35,759 nt of DNA, taken from JBFWYO01 sp050186335. Its GTDB lineage: Bacteria > Pseudomonadota > Alphaproteobacteria > Bin65. How positions within the stretch are numbered: position 1 is the stretch's first letter; each line of letters opens with the position of its first letter. Positions 8,164-16,933 of the stretch are shown piece after piece. Location of the stretch: contig JBFWYO010000051.1 in assembly GCA_050186335.1 (NCBI GenBank), positions 1-35,759 on the forward strand. The letters run 5' to 3'. Under the pieces are notes generated by a model, which was not told the DNA's origin, did not search any database, and worked only from the letters and a program-made list of their open reading frames with translations. The position numbers were made by a program, and so were the translations under genes.

Positions 8164-8490
8164 CGACAACCTCCCGTTCAGCGACATTTTTACCGACCGG
8201 TCGAAAGGTCGGATTCGAAACAGGCACGCGAGAATTTTTTGGCTTTAACCGGTCGCAATCAAGGTCCGCAAAGGTACGGGCAGGTGCGGTTCGTATTCGA
8301 GGACCAATCGGGCGCACCCCGTTCCAAACGCCGCCGCCCTCGCTTTGTCGGATCAATAAAGATTAACCCCGGCCCGGCGGCCGATCAATTCATTATCATG
8401 ACGATCGGATCATGGCGATTGGGCGGCCGAACGAACGGCTCTGGCCGCTCATTTTCAGGAGGCGGTGAACGACGCAGGGAAGCAGCGGCG
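8164..8490. other. 327-base gap between the VOC and RidA-family genes
   Basis: Apart from the VOC promoter/operator candidate at 8193-8262, I find no gene, tRNA or convincing terminator here. Composition falls locally to AT-rich stretches around 8230-8250 and 8355-8400, as expected of regulatory DNA. Short open frames on both strands are arginine- and proline-rich and show no family resemblance. Confidence 0.5.
8193..8262 (-). promoter_or_regulatory. Candidate promoter and operator palindromes upstream of the VOC gene
   Basis: Reading leftward, TTGATT (8262-8257) and AAAAAT (8239-8234) are spaced 17 bases apart and would start transcription near 8227. Just downstream lies the perfect palindrome CGACCGGTCG (8194-8203). 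It is overlapped by a second arm pair, CCGACC (8193-8198) with GGTCGG (8207-8212). A site between the start of transcription and the ribosome binding site suits a repressor, perhaps of the TetR family, but no binding evidence exists. Confidence 0.4.
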
Positions 8491-8952
8491 TCACGAAAGC
8501 GAGGCGACGGTCAAGACAAGTTCCAAGGGCGCATTCAGCGGCAATTCGTTATGCCCGAACGCGGTCCGCGCATGGCCGGCGCGGGCGCCGAGCACGTCCA
8601 AGAACAGGTCGGTGGCGCCGTCCAGCACCTTGGCGTGGCCGGTGAAGCCCGGGGCGCTGTTGACGTGGCCTTCGACGCGGACGATCGTTTGCAGCCGCTC
8701 GAACGAACCCAAGGCCGCTCGAATCTGCGCCAGGCAATTCAATGCGCAGACGCGTCCGGCCTGGTACCCCTGCTCCACCGTGACATCGCCGCCGACATGG
8801 CCCGGATGGAGAATCTTTCCGGCGACGAACGGCAATTGGCCCGAAAAGAACCATAGGTTGCCGACTTGAATGCATCGCTGGTACCGCCCGACCGGTGCCG
8901 GCGCCGGGGGCAATTCCAACTTCAGTTCCTTGAGCCGAGCGTCGACGTTCAC
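8491..8952 (-). CDS. RidA-family (YjgF/YER057c/UK114) protein
   Basis: A 153-residue cytoplasmic protein of the RidA superfamily, trimeric enzymes that hydrolyse reactive enamine/imine intermediates or act as related deaminases and hydrolases. Family features in order: ARLKELKLELPPAPAPVG near the start, NLWFFSGQLP, GGDVTVEQGYQAGRVCALN, the region VRVEGHVNSAPGFTGHAKV, and the C-terminal ELPLNAPLELVLTV. This layout is the longer RidA subgroup rather than archetypal RidA, where a conserved arginine gives enamine deaminase activity. I chose the GTG at 8952 because family members begin M-x-V/I-DARLKEL; no strong ribosome binding site is visible. It lies 58 bases after hyuB in the same direction, implying a role in processing a nitrogen-containing intermediate of that pathway. 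Confidence 0.87.
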   Translation of the reverse strand: MNVDARLKELKLELPPAPAPVGRYQRCIQVGNLWFFSGQLPFVAGKILHPGHVGGDVTVEQGYQAGRVCALNCLAQIRAALGSFERLQTIVRVEGHVNSAPGFTGHAKVLDGATDLFLDVLGARAGHARTAFGHNELPLNAPLELVLTVASLS

Positions 8953-9010
8953 TGCGCGCAATCCATGTCGATCATCGATATCCCTGACCCGTGGCCGGAT
9001 GCGGCGCCTG

Positions 9011-10813
9011 CTAGCGAATTGGAATGGGCGTTTTCGTTGCCATGGTCCTGCGTCGCTTTTCGGTCGCTTTGCGATCGACGACGCCGCCGGCCGAGACCAC
9101 GACGCCGTACGCATCGCGCGCGGCGCGCGCCGAGATATAGCCGTGCCGCACATCGTCGGCGACGCGCTCGACATCCCGTTTGTTGGCCGGCCCATAACCG
9201 CCGCCGCCCCCGGTAGCCAGCACCACGCGATCGCCCCGGACCAGCGCCACGTCGTCCTTGAGAATTTTCCGGCGCGGCTTGCCTTTCGATTGAACGTAGG
9301 CGCGGGTGGACTGGCCGGCTTCGCCGCCGCCCATGCCCCAGGGCGCGCATTTCGTCCGCTCGATCGCCACCGTCAAACGGCAGGGCGCCAGCACGGTATA
9401 TTCCTTCTCGACGCCGAGGCCGCCCCGGTATTTGCCGGGACCGCCGGAGTCGCGCCGCAGGCCGAGCTTGTCGATGCGCAGCGGATAGATCGCCTCTTGC
9501 ACTTCGACCGGCACATCGAGCGTGTCGCCGTGGACCATGGTCTTGAACGGACCCTGGCCGTCTTGCGCGGCCGTGGCGCCCCAGCCGCCGTGGCCGGTTT
9601 CCAACGAATGGAATACCTCGTGGCTGGCCGGATGCCGGCCGTAGAACACATGCACGTTGAACGTGCCGTGATGGCCGCCGGCGCCCTTCTCCGGCATTGC
9701 CTGCGCCATCGCCTTGACCACCGTGTCGATGACCGTCGGCAAGGCTGCGCTATAGCTGCCCTTTGGCGCATCGGCCGCGGCGCTCAGGAAAGTCCCGTCC
9801 GGAATCACCACCTTCAACGGGCGGTAGGTGCCGTGGTTGCCCTGTTCGTCGGGCAGCACCAGGTAGCGGAAAGCGACGCGCGCGGCGGTCACCGCGCCGC
9901 CGTTGATGCCGGAATTGAGCGGCCCCATGACCTGGGCACCGACCCCGCTGAAATCGACGGTCATTTCATCGCCGTCGACCCGCACCTCGACGACCACCGG
10001 AATCGTCTGGTCGGCGTTGATGCCGTCGTTGTCGAGAAACGCGCTGGCCTTGTACGCACCCTTCGGGAAGCGGGACACCGCCGACCGCGCCGCGCGTTCC
10101 GAACTTTCCCACATGCGCGCGACCGACTTGCGCGTCACGTCAAGGCCGTACTTGCGGATCACTTCAAGCACCATATCGCGGCCCATCAGGCAGCCGGCGA
10201 GTTGCGCTTCGAGGTCGCCGAGCACCATTTTCGGCATGCGCGTGTTGACTTCGATCATCCGGTACATGTCGGTGACGGCTTCTCCGGCCGACCAGAGCTT
10301 CACGCTGCGAAACTGGATGCCTTCCTGAAAAATGTCGGTCGACGTGTTCGACAGGCACGAGCCGACCGTCGAGCCGCCGATATCCATCCAATGGACGTTG
10401 ACCGCCATGAATCCGAACAGATCGTCGTCTTTCGGACCGGCGAAGATCGGCGTGTACATCACCACGTTGTTGAGATGCTGACCGAGCGTCCCGCTGTGAT
10501 TGCTGATCAGCACGTCGCCTGCCCGGATGCCGTCGCGCCCATGCAGCTCGAGCCCGTCGACGATCGCGACCCCAAGCGTGTTCGCGGTAAAGATCGGGAT
10601 GCCGCCTTTGCATTGCGAGATCAGGCGTCCCTCGGCGTCGACCAGCCCGACCGCGTAGTCCTTGTATTCGTAGATCAGCGGGCTGTAGGCCGTGCGCGTG
10701 ATGTTGGTATCGATCTGATTGGGGATCGAATTCAGCGCATAGCTGATGATCTCCGCGGTGATCGGGTTGACCGGCGCGTCGTCCGCCGTGATCGAATGGG
10801 CTGCCTGTCGCAT
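9011..10813 (-). CDS. hyuB: Hydantoinase B/oxoprolinase family subunit
   Basis: A 600-residue HyuB-type subunit. With HyuA it forms ATP-dependent amidohydrolases such as N-methylhydantoinase and 5-oxoprolinase, and related carboxylases. Diagnostic stretches are NPITAEIISYALNSIPNQ at the N-terminus, RTAYSPLIYEYKDYAVGLVD, DVLISNHSGTLGQHLNN, the substrate-domain VHWMDIGGSTVGS, and HGGWGATAAQDGQGP in the C-terminal part. Length is typical. The ATG at 10813 has GGGAG upstream and lies 22 bases after hyuA, so the two are co-expressed in the usual A-then-B order. Context (TRAP transporter, RidA-family protein) suggests a small cyclic amide or related carboxylate as substrate. Whether it is hydantoin, oxoproline or something else cannot be decided from sequence. 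Confidence 0.93.
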   Translation of the reverse strand: MRQAAHSITADDAPVNPITAEIISYALNSIPNQIDTNITRTAYSPLIYEYKDYAVGLVDAEGRLISQCKGGIPIFTANTLGVAIVDGLELHGRDGIRAGDVLISNHSGTLGQHLNNVVMYTPIFAGPKDDDLFGFMAVNVHWMDIGGSTVGSCLSNTSTDIFQEGIQFRSVKLWSAGEAVTDMYRMIEVNTRMPKMVLGDLEAQLAGCLMGRDMVLEVIRKYGLDVTRKSVARMWESSERAARSAVSRFPKGAYKASAFLDNDGINADQTIPVVVEVRVDGDEMTVDFSGVGAQVMGPLNSGINGGAVTAARVAFRYLVLPDEQGNHGTYRPLKVVIPDGTFLSAAADAPKGSYSAALPTVIDTVVKAMAQAMPEKGAGGHHGTFNVHVFYGRHPASHEVFHSLETGHGGWGATAAQDGQGPFKTMVHGDTLDVPVEVQEAIYPLRIDKLGLRRDSGGPGKYRGGLGVEKEYTVLAPCRLTVAIERTKCAPWGMGGGEAGQSTRAYVQSKGKPRRKILKDDVALVRGDRVVLATGGGGGYGPANKRDVERVADDVRHGYISARAARDAYGVVVSAGGVVDRKATEKRRRTMATKTPIPIR

Positions 10814-10835
10814 GCTTGGGTGCTCCCTACCGAGA

Positions 10836-12887
10836 CTATTCGCAGCGAATCTGCAATTCGCCGAACTTGCCGACGGTGAAACTGTCGTTTGGGCCTACGA
10901 TCGTCGTCGTGCCGTATTCTTCGACGATCGCCGGCCCCGCGGCCGCAAAGCCGGCCGGCAGTTCATAGCGATCGTAGATCTTGGTTTGCAGCCGCCGGCC
11001 GGCCTCGGGGAAATAAACCATGCGGCTGGACACAGTGCTGACGCGCCGCCCGGACACGACCGTCTGCAGACGATTGAGATCGGGTTTCGCCGTCTTGGCG
11101 AATGCGCTCGAAACCAAGCCGACAAATTCGATCTCGCTGCGCGAGTCGGCGTGCCCGTAGCGCTTCTTGTAGGTGGCTTCGAAATCGTTGCGGACGGCAG
11201 CGAGCGATTTGCTCCTGCCGATCAGCGTGCGCAGCGAATGCTTTTGGCCGACATATCGCATCTCGGCATAGCGTTCGAAGTAGCAATCGGCCGAGCCGAC
11301 ATCGCGCTTCAGCACTTCCGCGGCTTCGGCTTCGAGGTCGTCGAAAATCGCCGCCATTTCGCCGGCCGAGGATTCGTCGAACCGACGCAGGAATGTGCGC
11401 GAGTTGTCGATCCGCGCGTCTGCCAGCAGCATGCCGAGCGCCGAGAAATTGCCCGGTTGCGGCGGTACGATGACCAGCGGTATGTGCAGTTCGCGCGCCA
11501 ACGCCGCGCCGTGCAGCGGCCCGCCGCCGCCAAACACGAAGAGCGCGAATTCGCGCGGGTCGCGGCCGCGTTCGATGGTGATCTGCTTGATCGCGCCGGA
11601 CATCGTGGCGGCGCACAGGGAAATCAGCCCCTGGGCCGCCTCGTCGATGCCTTGCCGGCCGACGAACCCCAAAGGTGCCGCGACCTTCTGCGCGATCGCC
11701 CGTTCGGCCGCCTTGACATCGAGCCGCATCTCGCCGCCCAGGAACGATTCGTCGCCGATCCGCGACAGGACCAGATTGGCGTCGGTCACGGTCGGTTCCG
11801 TGCCGCCGCGATCGTAGCAGACCGGCCCCGGCGCCGAGCCCGCGCTGCGCGGTCCGACGTGGAGGCGCTTCTGGGTATCCAGCCAAGCGATGGATCCGCC
11901 GCCCGCGCCGACTTCGACGATATCGAGAACAGTGCCGCGGATCGGGAAGCCGGTGTCGTACCCGCCGACGTAATAGGGCGACTTGACCTCGAACTGACCG
12001 CCCTCGATCAACGCGCACTTCGCCGTGGTTCCGCCCATATCGAAGGCGATGACGTTGGGGATGTTGAGTTCCTGGGCATAGACCGCGGCGCCGATACAGC
12101 CGCCGACCGGGCCGGATTCGACCAGCATGACCGGCTGCACGAGCGCGCGATTGACCGGATACACGCCGCCGTTCGACGCCATCATGAACAGCTTGCGCCG
12201 GAACCCTTCCTGCTTCAGGCGCTGGTCGAACTCGTTGATGTAGGTATTGAGCGCCGGGCCGACATAGGCGTTTGCGGCGGCGGTCGCCGTGCGTTCGTAT
12301 TCGTACCATTCGCGCGTCAGCTCGGTTCCCGCGGTCACATAGACGCCGGGCAGCAGCTTGCGAAGAATGGTTGCGGCGCGCTCTTCGTGCGCCGCGTTCA
12401 GATACGAATTCAGGAACGAAACCGCAACCGCCTGGACCTTCGACTTGCGCAGTTTCGCCGCGATCGACGTCAGCTGCTTGACGTCGAGCTTTTTCAGGAC
12501 TTCGCCCTCCGCGTTCATCCGTTCGATGACTTCAAAGCGCTGATCGCGCGGCACCAGCGCGGGCTCGCGGCGATAATCGAGACGAAACGGCGACGGGCGA
12601 TTGCCGCGGCGCGTCTCCAGCAAGTCGCGGAAACCGGCAGTGGTCACGAGCGCGGTCTTCGCCCCGGTGCGCTGCACGAACGTGTTGATGACCAGAGTCG
12701 TGCCGTGCTTGACGATCGCCGCCTGCTCCAGATCGAGATCGGCCTTGTCGATGCACGACATGACGCCGTCGACCAGACTGCCGTAGGTGGTCAGGCTCTT
12801 GGTGCAGGTAATGCGGCCGCTTTCCAGATCGTACGCCACGAGATCGGTAAACGTGCCGCCGGTATCCGCTGCGAGGATATGAGACAT
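10836..12887 (-). CDS. hyuA: Hydantoinase A/oxoprolinase family, ATP-binding subunit
   Basis: A 683-residue HyuA-type subunit with an actin-like (ASKHA) ATPase fold that energises ring opening with HyuB. The phosphate-binding loops are visible: ADTGGTFTDLVAYD at the N-terminus, FDMGGTTAKCALIEGG mid-protein and VGAGGGSIAWLD, followed by VFGGGGPLHGAALAREL. The ATG at 12887 (MSHILAADTGG) has GGAGG upstream; a longer open frame reaching 13118 overlaps the TRAP permease and is not family-like. It starts 17 bases after the dctQM stop, so transport and catabolism are in one transcript. The presence of separate A and B subunits matches bacterial N-methylhydantoinase-type enzymes rather than fused eukaryotic oxoprolinase. 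Confidence 0.93.
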   Translation of the reverse strand: MSHILAADTGGTFTDLVAYDLESGRITCTKSLTTYGSLVDGVMSCIDKADLDLEQAAIVKHGTTLVINTFVQRTGAKTALVTTAGFRDLLETRRGNRPSPFRLDYRREPALVPRDQRFEVIERMNAEGEVLKKLDVKQLTSIAAKLRKSKVQAVAVSFLNSYLNAAHEERAATILRKLLPGVYVTAGTELTREWYEYERTATAAANAYVGPALNTYINEFDQRLKQEGFRRKLFMMASNGGVYPVNRALVQPVMLVESGPVGGCIGAAVYAQELNIPNVIAFDMGGTTAKCALIEGGQFEVKSPYYVGGYDTGFPIRGTVLDIVEVGAGGGSIAWLDTQKRLHVGPRSAGSAPGPVCYDRGGTEPTVTDANLVLSRIGDESFLGGEMRLDVKAAERAIAQKVAAPLGFVGRQGIDEAAQGLISLCAATMSGAIKQITIERGRDPREFALFVFGGGGPLHGAALARELHIPLVIVPPQPGNFSALGMLLADARIDNSRTFLRRFDESSAGEMAAIFDDLEAEAAEVLKRDVGSADCYFERYAEMRYVGQKHSLRTLIGRSKSLAAVRNDFEATYKKRYGHADSRSEIEFVGLVSSAFAKTAKPDLNRLQTVVSGRRVSTVSSRMVYFPEAGRRLQTKIYDRYELPAGFAAAGPAIVEEYGTTTIVGPNDSFTVGKFGELQIRCE

Positions 12888-12904
12888 GCTAGGAACCTCC
12901 GTAT

Positions 12905-14854
12905 TCATTTCATGGTCGATGGCAGCCACGTCACCAGCACGGGAAATGCCACAAGCACGACGACTCGCACTACGTCCGACAGCATGAAGGGCGTGATGCC
13001 CTTGAATATCGTCCCGAGCGGCACGTCGGTCGCGAGGCCCTTCAAGACGAAGGCGTTGACGCCGAACGGCGGACTCAGCAGGCCGACTTCGATGACGATC
13101 ACCATGACGATGCCCCACCAGACCAGGTCATAGCCAAAGGCGGAAATGAGCGGCGCGAAGATCGGCACCGTGATCACCATCGCGGCATACGAATCCATCA
13201 CGCAGCCGAGAATGAGGTAGATCCCGAGGATGATGGCGATAATGAAAATCGGCGCGATCTGGAGCGCTTCGATGGTGGTCTTCAGGGTTGCCGCCAGGCC
13301 GGTCGCCGCGATGAAGAACGAAAACGTCATGCCGCCGATCAGCAGCAGGAAAATCATCGATGTCGTCTGCACGGTTTCGCCGACGACTTCCCAGAACTGC
13401 GTGCGCTTCAGTTTTCCGCGCATCAACGCAAAAACAAAGGCAAAGCCGGCGCCGACCGCAGCGGCCTCGGTTTCGGTGAACACGCCCGTGTAAATGCCGC
13501 CGATGACGATGCCGAACATCACGAACATGCCCCAGCTGCGCAGCGTCGCCTGGAGCAGTTCGCCGCGCTTCCGTGTCATCGTCGGCGGCGCCGAACTCGG
13601 GCTGATGCGGACGTAGCTCACGATCACCAGCATGTAGAACGATACGGCGATGACAGCGGGAATGAGCGCGCCGATGAACATCTGGCCGATCGACACGTCG
13701 GTCAGTAGCGCATAGAGAATCATCGCGCCCGACGGCGGAATCAGAATGCCCAACGTGCCGCCTGCGGCGATCGAGCCGGTCGACAGCGCCGGCGAATATC
13801 CGCGACTGCGCATCTCCGGCAGTGCCACGCGGCCGATGGTCACGGCGGTGGCGACGGAAAGGCCGGTGACGGCGCCGAAGCCGGCGCAGGCGCCGATGGT
13901 CGCCAGCGCCAAGCCGCCCTTCAAATGGCCGAGCAGGGCCTGCGCGAGACGGTACAGATCGGCGGACAGGCCGGCGGCGACGGCGAAACTTCCCATCATC
14001 AGGAACAGGGGCAGAATCGCGATGTTGACGTTGGCCAGAAAATCGCCGGTTGCGATGCCGGTGCCCATCAGCGCCGGCGCAATTCCCATCGTCGCGATCG
14101 TGCCGGTGAGACCGGCCACGATCATTGCCGCGCCGAGCGGCACAGTGGCGACAATGAGGCCCCACATAACCGCGAACAGGAGAATCGCCAGCCAGCTCGG
14201 ATTGGTCGGCAGCAATTCGCGCAATCCGCCGACGCCATGAGCGCCCAGGATCGTCGCGGCGGCGCCAAGCAGCGATACGATCGCGATGACGGTAGCGAAC
14301 TTCGAAGGTCCGCGCGGCTTGCCGCCGGCGTCCATGCGCGGGCTGGCGTCGACCGGCTGGCGCCGTCCGCGGTCCCGGACGTCGTTCGCCAGCACGATCA
14401 ACTGGATCAGCGCCGCGATCGCCAGCAACCCCGCGACCAGCCAGAACGTCGGCGCGAGCGGCCATTTGAGGATCGTCGTCTCGGCCTTGCGGTGATCCAG
14501 CAACAGCGCGTAGCCGGCCACGCGCCAAGCCAATATGCAGAACGCGACCAGCAGCAGCGTTTGCCCGAACAGATGCAGCAATGCGGCGAAGCGAGGATTG
14601 AGCGAGCGCCGCAGAAACGTGATCGTCAGGTGCCCGCGCTCGGCCACGCCGGCCGGGAAGCACGCAACGATCGTGATCGGCAGGATGAGCGCCAGGATCT
14701 CGTTGAACCCGGCCATCGGCAATTGCGTCCACCGCCGCAAGACGACGTCGACCGCCGTCAGGATGGCGAACGCCAGCATGCCGACGACGGCGAGGACCGC
14801 GATGCGGCGGGAGGCTGCCCGCGAAAGGCCTTCGAGGTGCTGCAAAAATGGCAC
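12905..14854 (-). CDS. Fused TRAP transporter permease (DctQ-DctM)
   Basis: A 649-residue inner-membrane protein that merges both TRAP membrane subunits. Residues 1 to about 165 form the small DctQ-like part with four hydrophobic helices. After a hydrophilic linker (about 160-185, containing DASPRMDAGGKPRG) the large DctM part follows with many transmembrane segments and the hallmark stretches GATVMS-like GRVALPEMRSRGYSPAL and GTLGILIPPSGAMILYALL. The start is a GTG at 14854, supported by GGGAGG ten bases upstream. Fused QM permeases are known in TRAP systems. It lies 37 bases after dctP and 17 before hyuA. It drives sodium- or proton-coupled import of the ligand bound by the neighbouring DctP. 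Confidence 0.94.
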   Translation of the reverse strand: MPFLQHLEGLSRAASRRIAVLAVVGMLAFAILTAVDVVLRRWTQLPMAGFNEILALILPITIVACFPAGVAERGHLTITFLRRSLNPRFAALLHLFGQTLLLVAFCILAWRVAGYALLLDHRKAETTILKWPLAPTFWLVAGLLAIAALIQLIVLANDVRDRGRRQPVDASPRMDAGGKPRGPSKFATVIAIVSLLGAAATILGAHGVGGLRELLPTNPSWLAILLFAVMWGLIVATVPLGAAMIVAGLTGTIATMGIAPALMGTGIATGDFLANVNIAILPLFLMMGSFAVAAGLSADLYRLAQALLGHLKGGLALATIGACAGFGAVTGLSVATAVTIGRVALPEMRSRGYSPALSTGSIAAGGTLGILIPPSGAMILYALLTDVSIGQMFIGALIPAVIAVSFYMLVIVSYVRISPSSAPPTMTRKRGELLQATLRSWGMFVMFGIVIGGIYTGVFTETEAAAVGAGFAFVFALMRGKLKRTQFWEVVGETVQTTSMIFLLLIGGMTFSFFIAATGLAATLKTTIEALQIAPIFIIAIILGIYLILGCVMDSYAAMVITVPIFAPLISAFGYDLVWWGIVMVIVIEVGLLSPPFGVNAFVLKGLATDVPLGTIFKGITPFMLSDVVRVVVLVAFPVLVTWLPSTMK

Positions 14855-14891
14855 TTACTCGGCCTCCCGCGGGACGGTTGCCTAAATCGCG

Positions 14892-15902
14892 CTACTTGCG
14901 CTTCTTGAATGCCGCCAGTTCGTCGCGATAGGCCTGCAGAATATCCTTGCCGCCCGGCGTTCCCTCGGTCCAGGCGCGAACCACCGGCGCGACCGCGGCC
15001 TTCCATTCCTGGACCGCCTTGGCGTCGATTTCCGTGAACTTCTGGTTCGGCATCTTCTTGGTCTGCTCGCGGCAATCGGTGTGAATCTTGTCCTGCAGCT
15101 TGCCGTTGGCGACCGAGAACTCACTGCCGGCATTCTTCTCGAACACGGATTTTGCGGCCGGCGACAGTTTTTCCCAGGTGGCCTTGTTCATGATGATCAT
15201 GGCACCCTGGCCGCCGAGCTGGCCTTCCAGATGGTACGGCGCGGCCTCATTGATGCGCGCCACGCACACGATCGTCCACTGCACGAAATCCGCATCGACC
15301 ACGCCGCGCGCCAAATGCTGGTAGGCCTGCACGCTGGACAGCGAGACCGGCGTGCCGCCCAACTGGGTGATCACGTCGGCCAGAATTTTGCTGCTGATGC
15401 GGACTTTCAGGCCTTTGATATCGGCCAGCTTGAGCACCGGCTGCTTGCTGTGAAAGGCCGCCTGCGTGAAACCATGCAGGCCGAACACCTTCACGTCCTT
15501 GTATTCGTCGGCGATGATGCCGCGCTCGAACAGACGCCACAGCGCGAACGACGCTTCGTCCGCCGTCGTCGCCTCGAACGGCAGTTGAACCACGCTCGAT
15601 TTCGGGAATTTACCCGGCGTGAAACCGTGCAGAACCCAGGCGATGTCGACCACACCGGACGACACGGCATCGTAGATCGTCATCACGTTGACCAGCGACG
15701 CATACGTGTTGGTGATGCGAACCTCGCCCTTGGCTTCGCTATTCACCTTCTCGATCCACGGGTCGAAGATCAGCGTGTTCTGCACGGCGCCCTGCGGGAT
15801 CGCCGTCGCCATACGCAAGTTCACCTGCTCGGCATTTGCATTGCCGAGCGCCGCAACGGTGAAAGCGGACGCAACAAATAAGGCCTTGCACGACTTAAGC
15901 AT
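14892..15902 (-). CDS. TRAP transporter substrate-binding protein (DctP family)
   Basis: A 336-residue periplasmic binding protein. The N-terminal signal peptide (basic LKSCK, then a hydrophobic run, cleavage after ANA near residue 24) precedes EQVNLRMATAIPQG. Family features include DIKGLKVRISSKI, whose arginine normally pairs with the ligand carboxylate, and TPVSLSSVQAYQHLARGVVD. A strong ribosome binding site (GGGAGGAGA) precedes the ATG at 15902. It is the first gene of the module, about 140 bases downstream of the predicted promoter with its embedded palindrome. DctP relatives bind many organic acids, so an organic acid or amide with a carboxylate is the likely ligand; identity is open. 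Confidence 0.93.
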   Translation of the reverse strand: MLKSCKALFVASAFTVAALGNANAEQVNLRMATAIPQGAVQNTLIFDPWIEKVNSEAKGEVRITNTYASLVNVMTIYDAVSSGVVDIAWVLHGFTPGKFPKSSVVQLPFEATTADEASFALWRLFERGIIADEYKDVKVFGLHGFTQAAFHSKQPVLKLADIKGLKVRISSKILADVITQLGGTPVSLSSVQAYQHLARGVVDADFVQWTIVCVARINEAAPYHLEGQLGGQGAMIIMNKATWEKLSPAAKSVFEKNAGSEFSVANGKLQDKIHTDCREQTKKMPNQKFTEIDAKAVQEWKAAVAPVVRAWTEGTPGGKDILQAYRDELAAFKKRK

Positions 15903-16014
15903 GGATGTCTCCTCCCTCGCCTGGCGTTCACCGGACAGCGATGCGTCGCCCGATGCGCAATTCGGCTTTGGCGCCGAACGATTTTCACTTAACCCGAATG
16001 GCTTCGAATTGCAG

Positions 16015-16109
16015 AGCGCGATTCGAGCGCATATTTAACGTAGCGATCGATTCGTATCGCGCGATTTGGTGCGCTGTCAACCAAATAGTTGACTGATGCG
16101 AATCGCGCT
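16015..16109. repeat. Inverted repeat, 11-base arms, flanking the TRAP-hyu promoter
   Basis: AGCGCGATTCG at 16015-16025 is exactly complementary to CGAATCGCGCT at 16099-16109. The arms bracket the promoter and palindrome, with 73 bases between them. They might be additional regulator sites or a coincidence of GC-rich sequence. Confidence 0.4.
16051..16093 (-). promoter_or_regulatory. Promoter of the TRAP-hyu operon with an overlapping palindromic operator
   Basis: Leftward, a consensus -35 TTGACA (16080-16075) is followed 18 bases on by TACGAA (16056-16051) as a plausible -10. The palindrome GTCAACCAAATAGTTGAC (16076-16093; six-base arms, six-base spacer) overlaps the -35 box. A bound protein would therefore block RNA polymerase. 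The adjacent TetR-family gene is the natural candidate repressor. The palindrome and promoter are seen; the pairing with that regulator is inference. Confidence 0.6.
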
Positions 16110-16142
16110 GCGGCGCATGGCGCGATCGAGACCGGCCGTTGT

Positions 16143-16772
16143 CTATGGCCGCAGCGACGCCATGACCATGTCGATCACGTGCGCGCGGCGCGCGGCGAAC
16201 GCCTGCGGTTTCGACAGGTCCACTCCGAATACCGCGGACAGCGTGAAATTGTTGGTCAGATAGAACGAGGCGAGGCCGGCGATGGATATGTAAAGTTGCA
16301 TCGGGTCGATGCCCCGGCGGAACACATTTTCCTTCTCGCCGCGGATCAATGCCGCGCCGATCCTGGCCAGAAGATCAGCGTGCAGCGCGCGCAACCGCCT
16401 GGATTTCCTGACGTGACGCGCATGATGCAAATTCTCGTCGACGACGAGTGCCGCAAAATGCGGCTCGGCCCTCAAACCATCGAAAGTTGCAGTCACCAGA
16501 CGCCGAATCGCTTCGTCCGGTCCCAGCGTTTCCAGCCGGAGCTCCTTGTCCCGCCCGCGGTAGCGCTCGTATCCCTCTTCGAGCACCTTCAGGTAGAGAT
16601 CGTCCTTGCTGCCGAAATGATGGTAGACGAGCTGCTTATTCACCCCGGCGAGCGCCGCAATCGCATCGATGCGCGCGCCTTTCAGGCCCTTCTTGGCAAA
16701 TTCCTCGGTCGCGGCTTCCAGCAGAAGCCGCTTGGTCCGAACCGGGTCGCGTCGAGTTTTCTTCTTTTGCAT
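16143..16772 (-). CDS. TetR/AcrR-family transcriptional regulator
   Basis: A 209-residue one-component regulator. The N-terminal DNA-binding domain is clear: TKRLLLEAATEEFAKKGL, then the helix-turn-helix around IDAIAALAGVNKQLVYHHFG (about residues 36-56), followed by SKDDLYLKVLE. The C-terminal ligand-binding half has ENLHHARHVRKSRRLRALH and DPMQLYISIAGLASFYLTNN, typical of a TetR subgroup linked to catabolic genes. I chose the ATG at 16772; a TTG two codons earlier is the alternative. It points in the same direction as the TRAP-hyu genes and ends about 50 bases before the palindrome over their promoter. It probably represses that operon until a pathway metabolite binds. Confidence 0.9.
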   Translation of the reverse strand: MQKKKTRRDPVRTKRLLLEAATEEFAKKGLKGARIDAIAALAGVNKQLVYHHFGSKDDLYLKVLEEGYERYRGRDKELRLETLGPDEAIRRLVTATFDGLRAEPHFAALVVDENLHHARHVRKSRRLRALHADLLARIGAALIRGEKENVFRRGIDPMQLYISIAGLASFYLTNNFTLSAVFGVDLSKPQAFAARRAHVIDMVMASLRP

Positions 16773-16933
16773 GGGCAAGGGTCAATGTCCTGCGCGTTCA
16801 GGCCGGAGGATATTGGCTAATGAGGCGCAGCAACAAGCCCGCAATTTTCGCCAGCACCAACCCGATGATCGAACTGCCGGCAACCATTGACCGGCCCTGT
16901 CGATCGCGCGGCGCAGATCGCACCGTTCTGCCG

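Noticed and set aside
12888..13118. N-terminal extension of hyuA
   Set aside because: It overlaps the end of the TRAP permease, and the nucleotide-binding DTGG motif should lie within the first dozen residues, as it does from 12887.
8870..13133. Very long rightward open frames (669 and 795 codons) opposite hyuB and hyuA
   Set aside because: They are arginine-, histidine- and aspartate-rich mirror frames of strongly conserved leftward genes, a usual artefact of GC-rich coding DNA.
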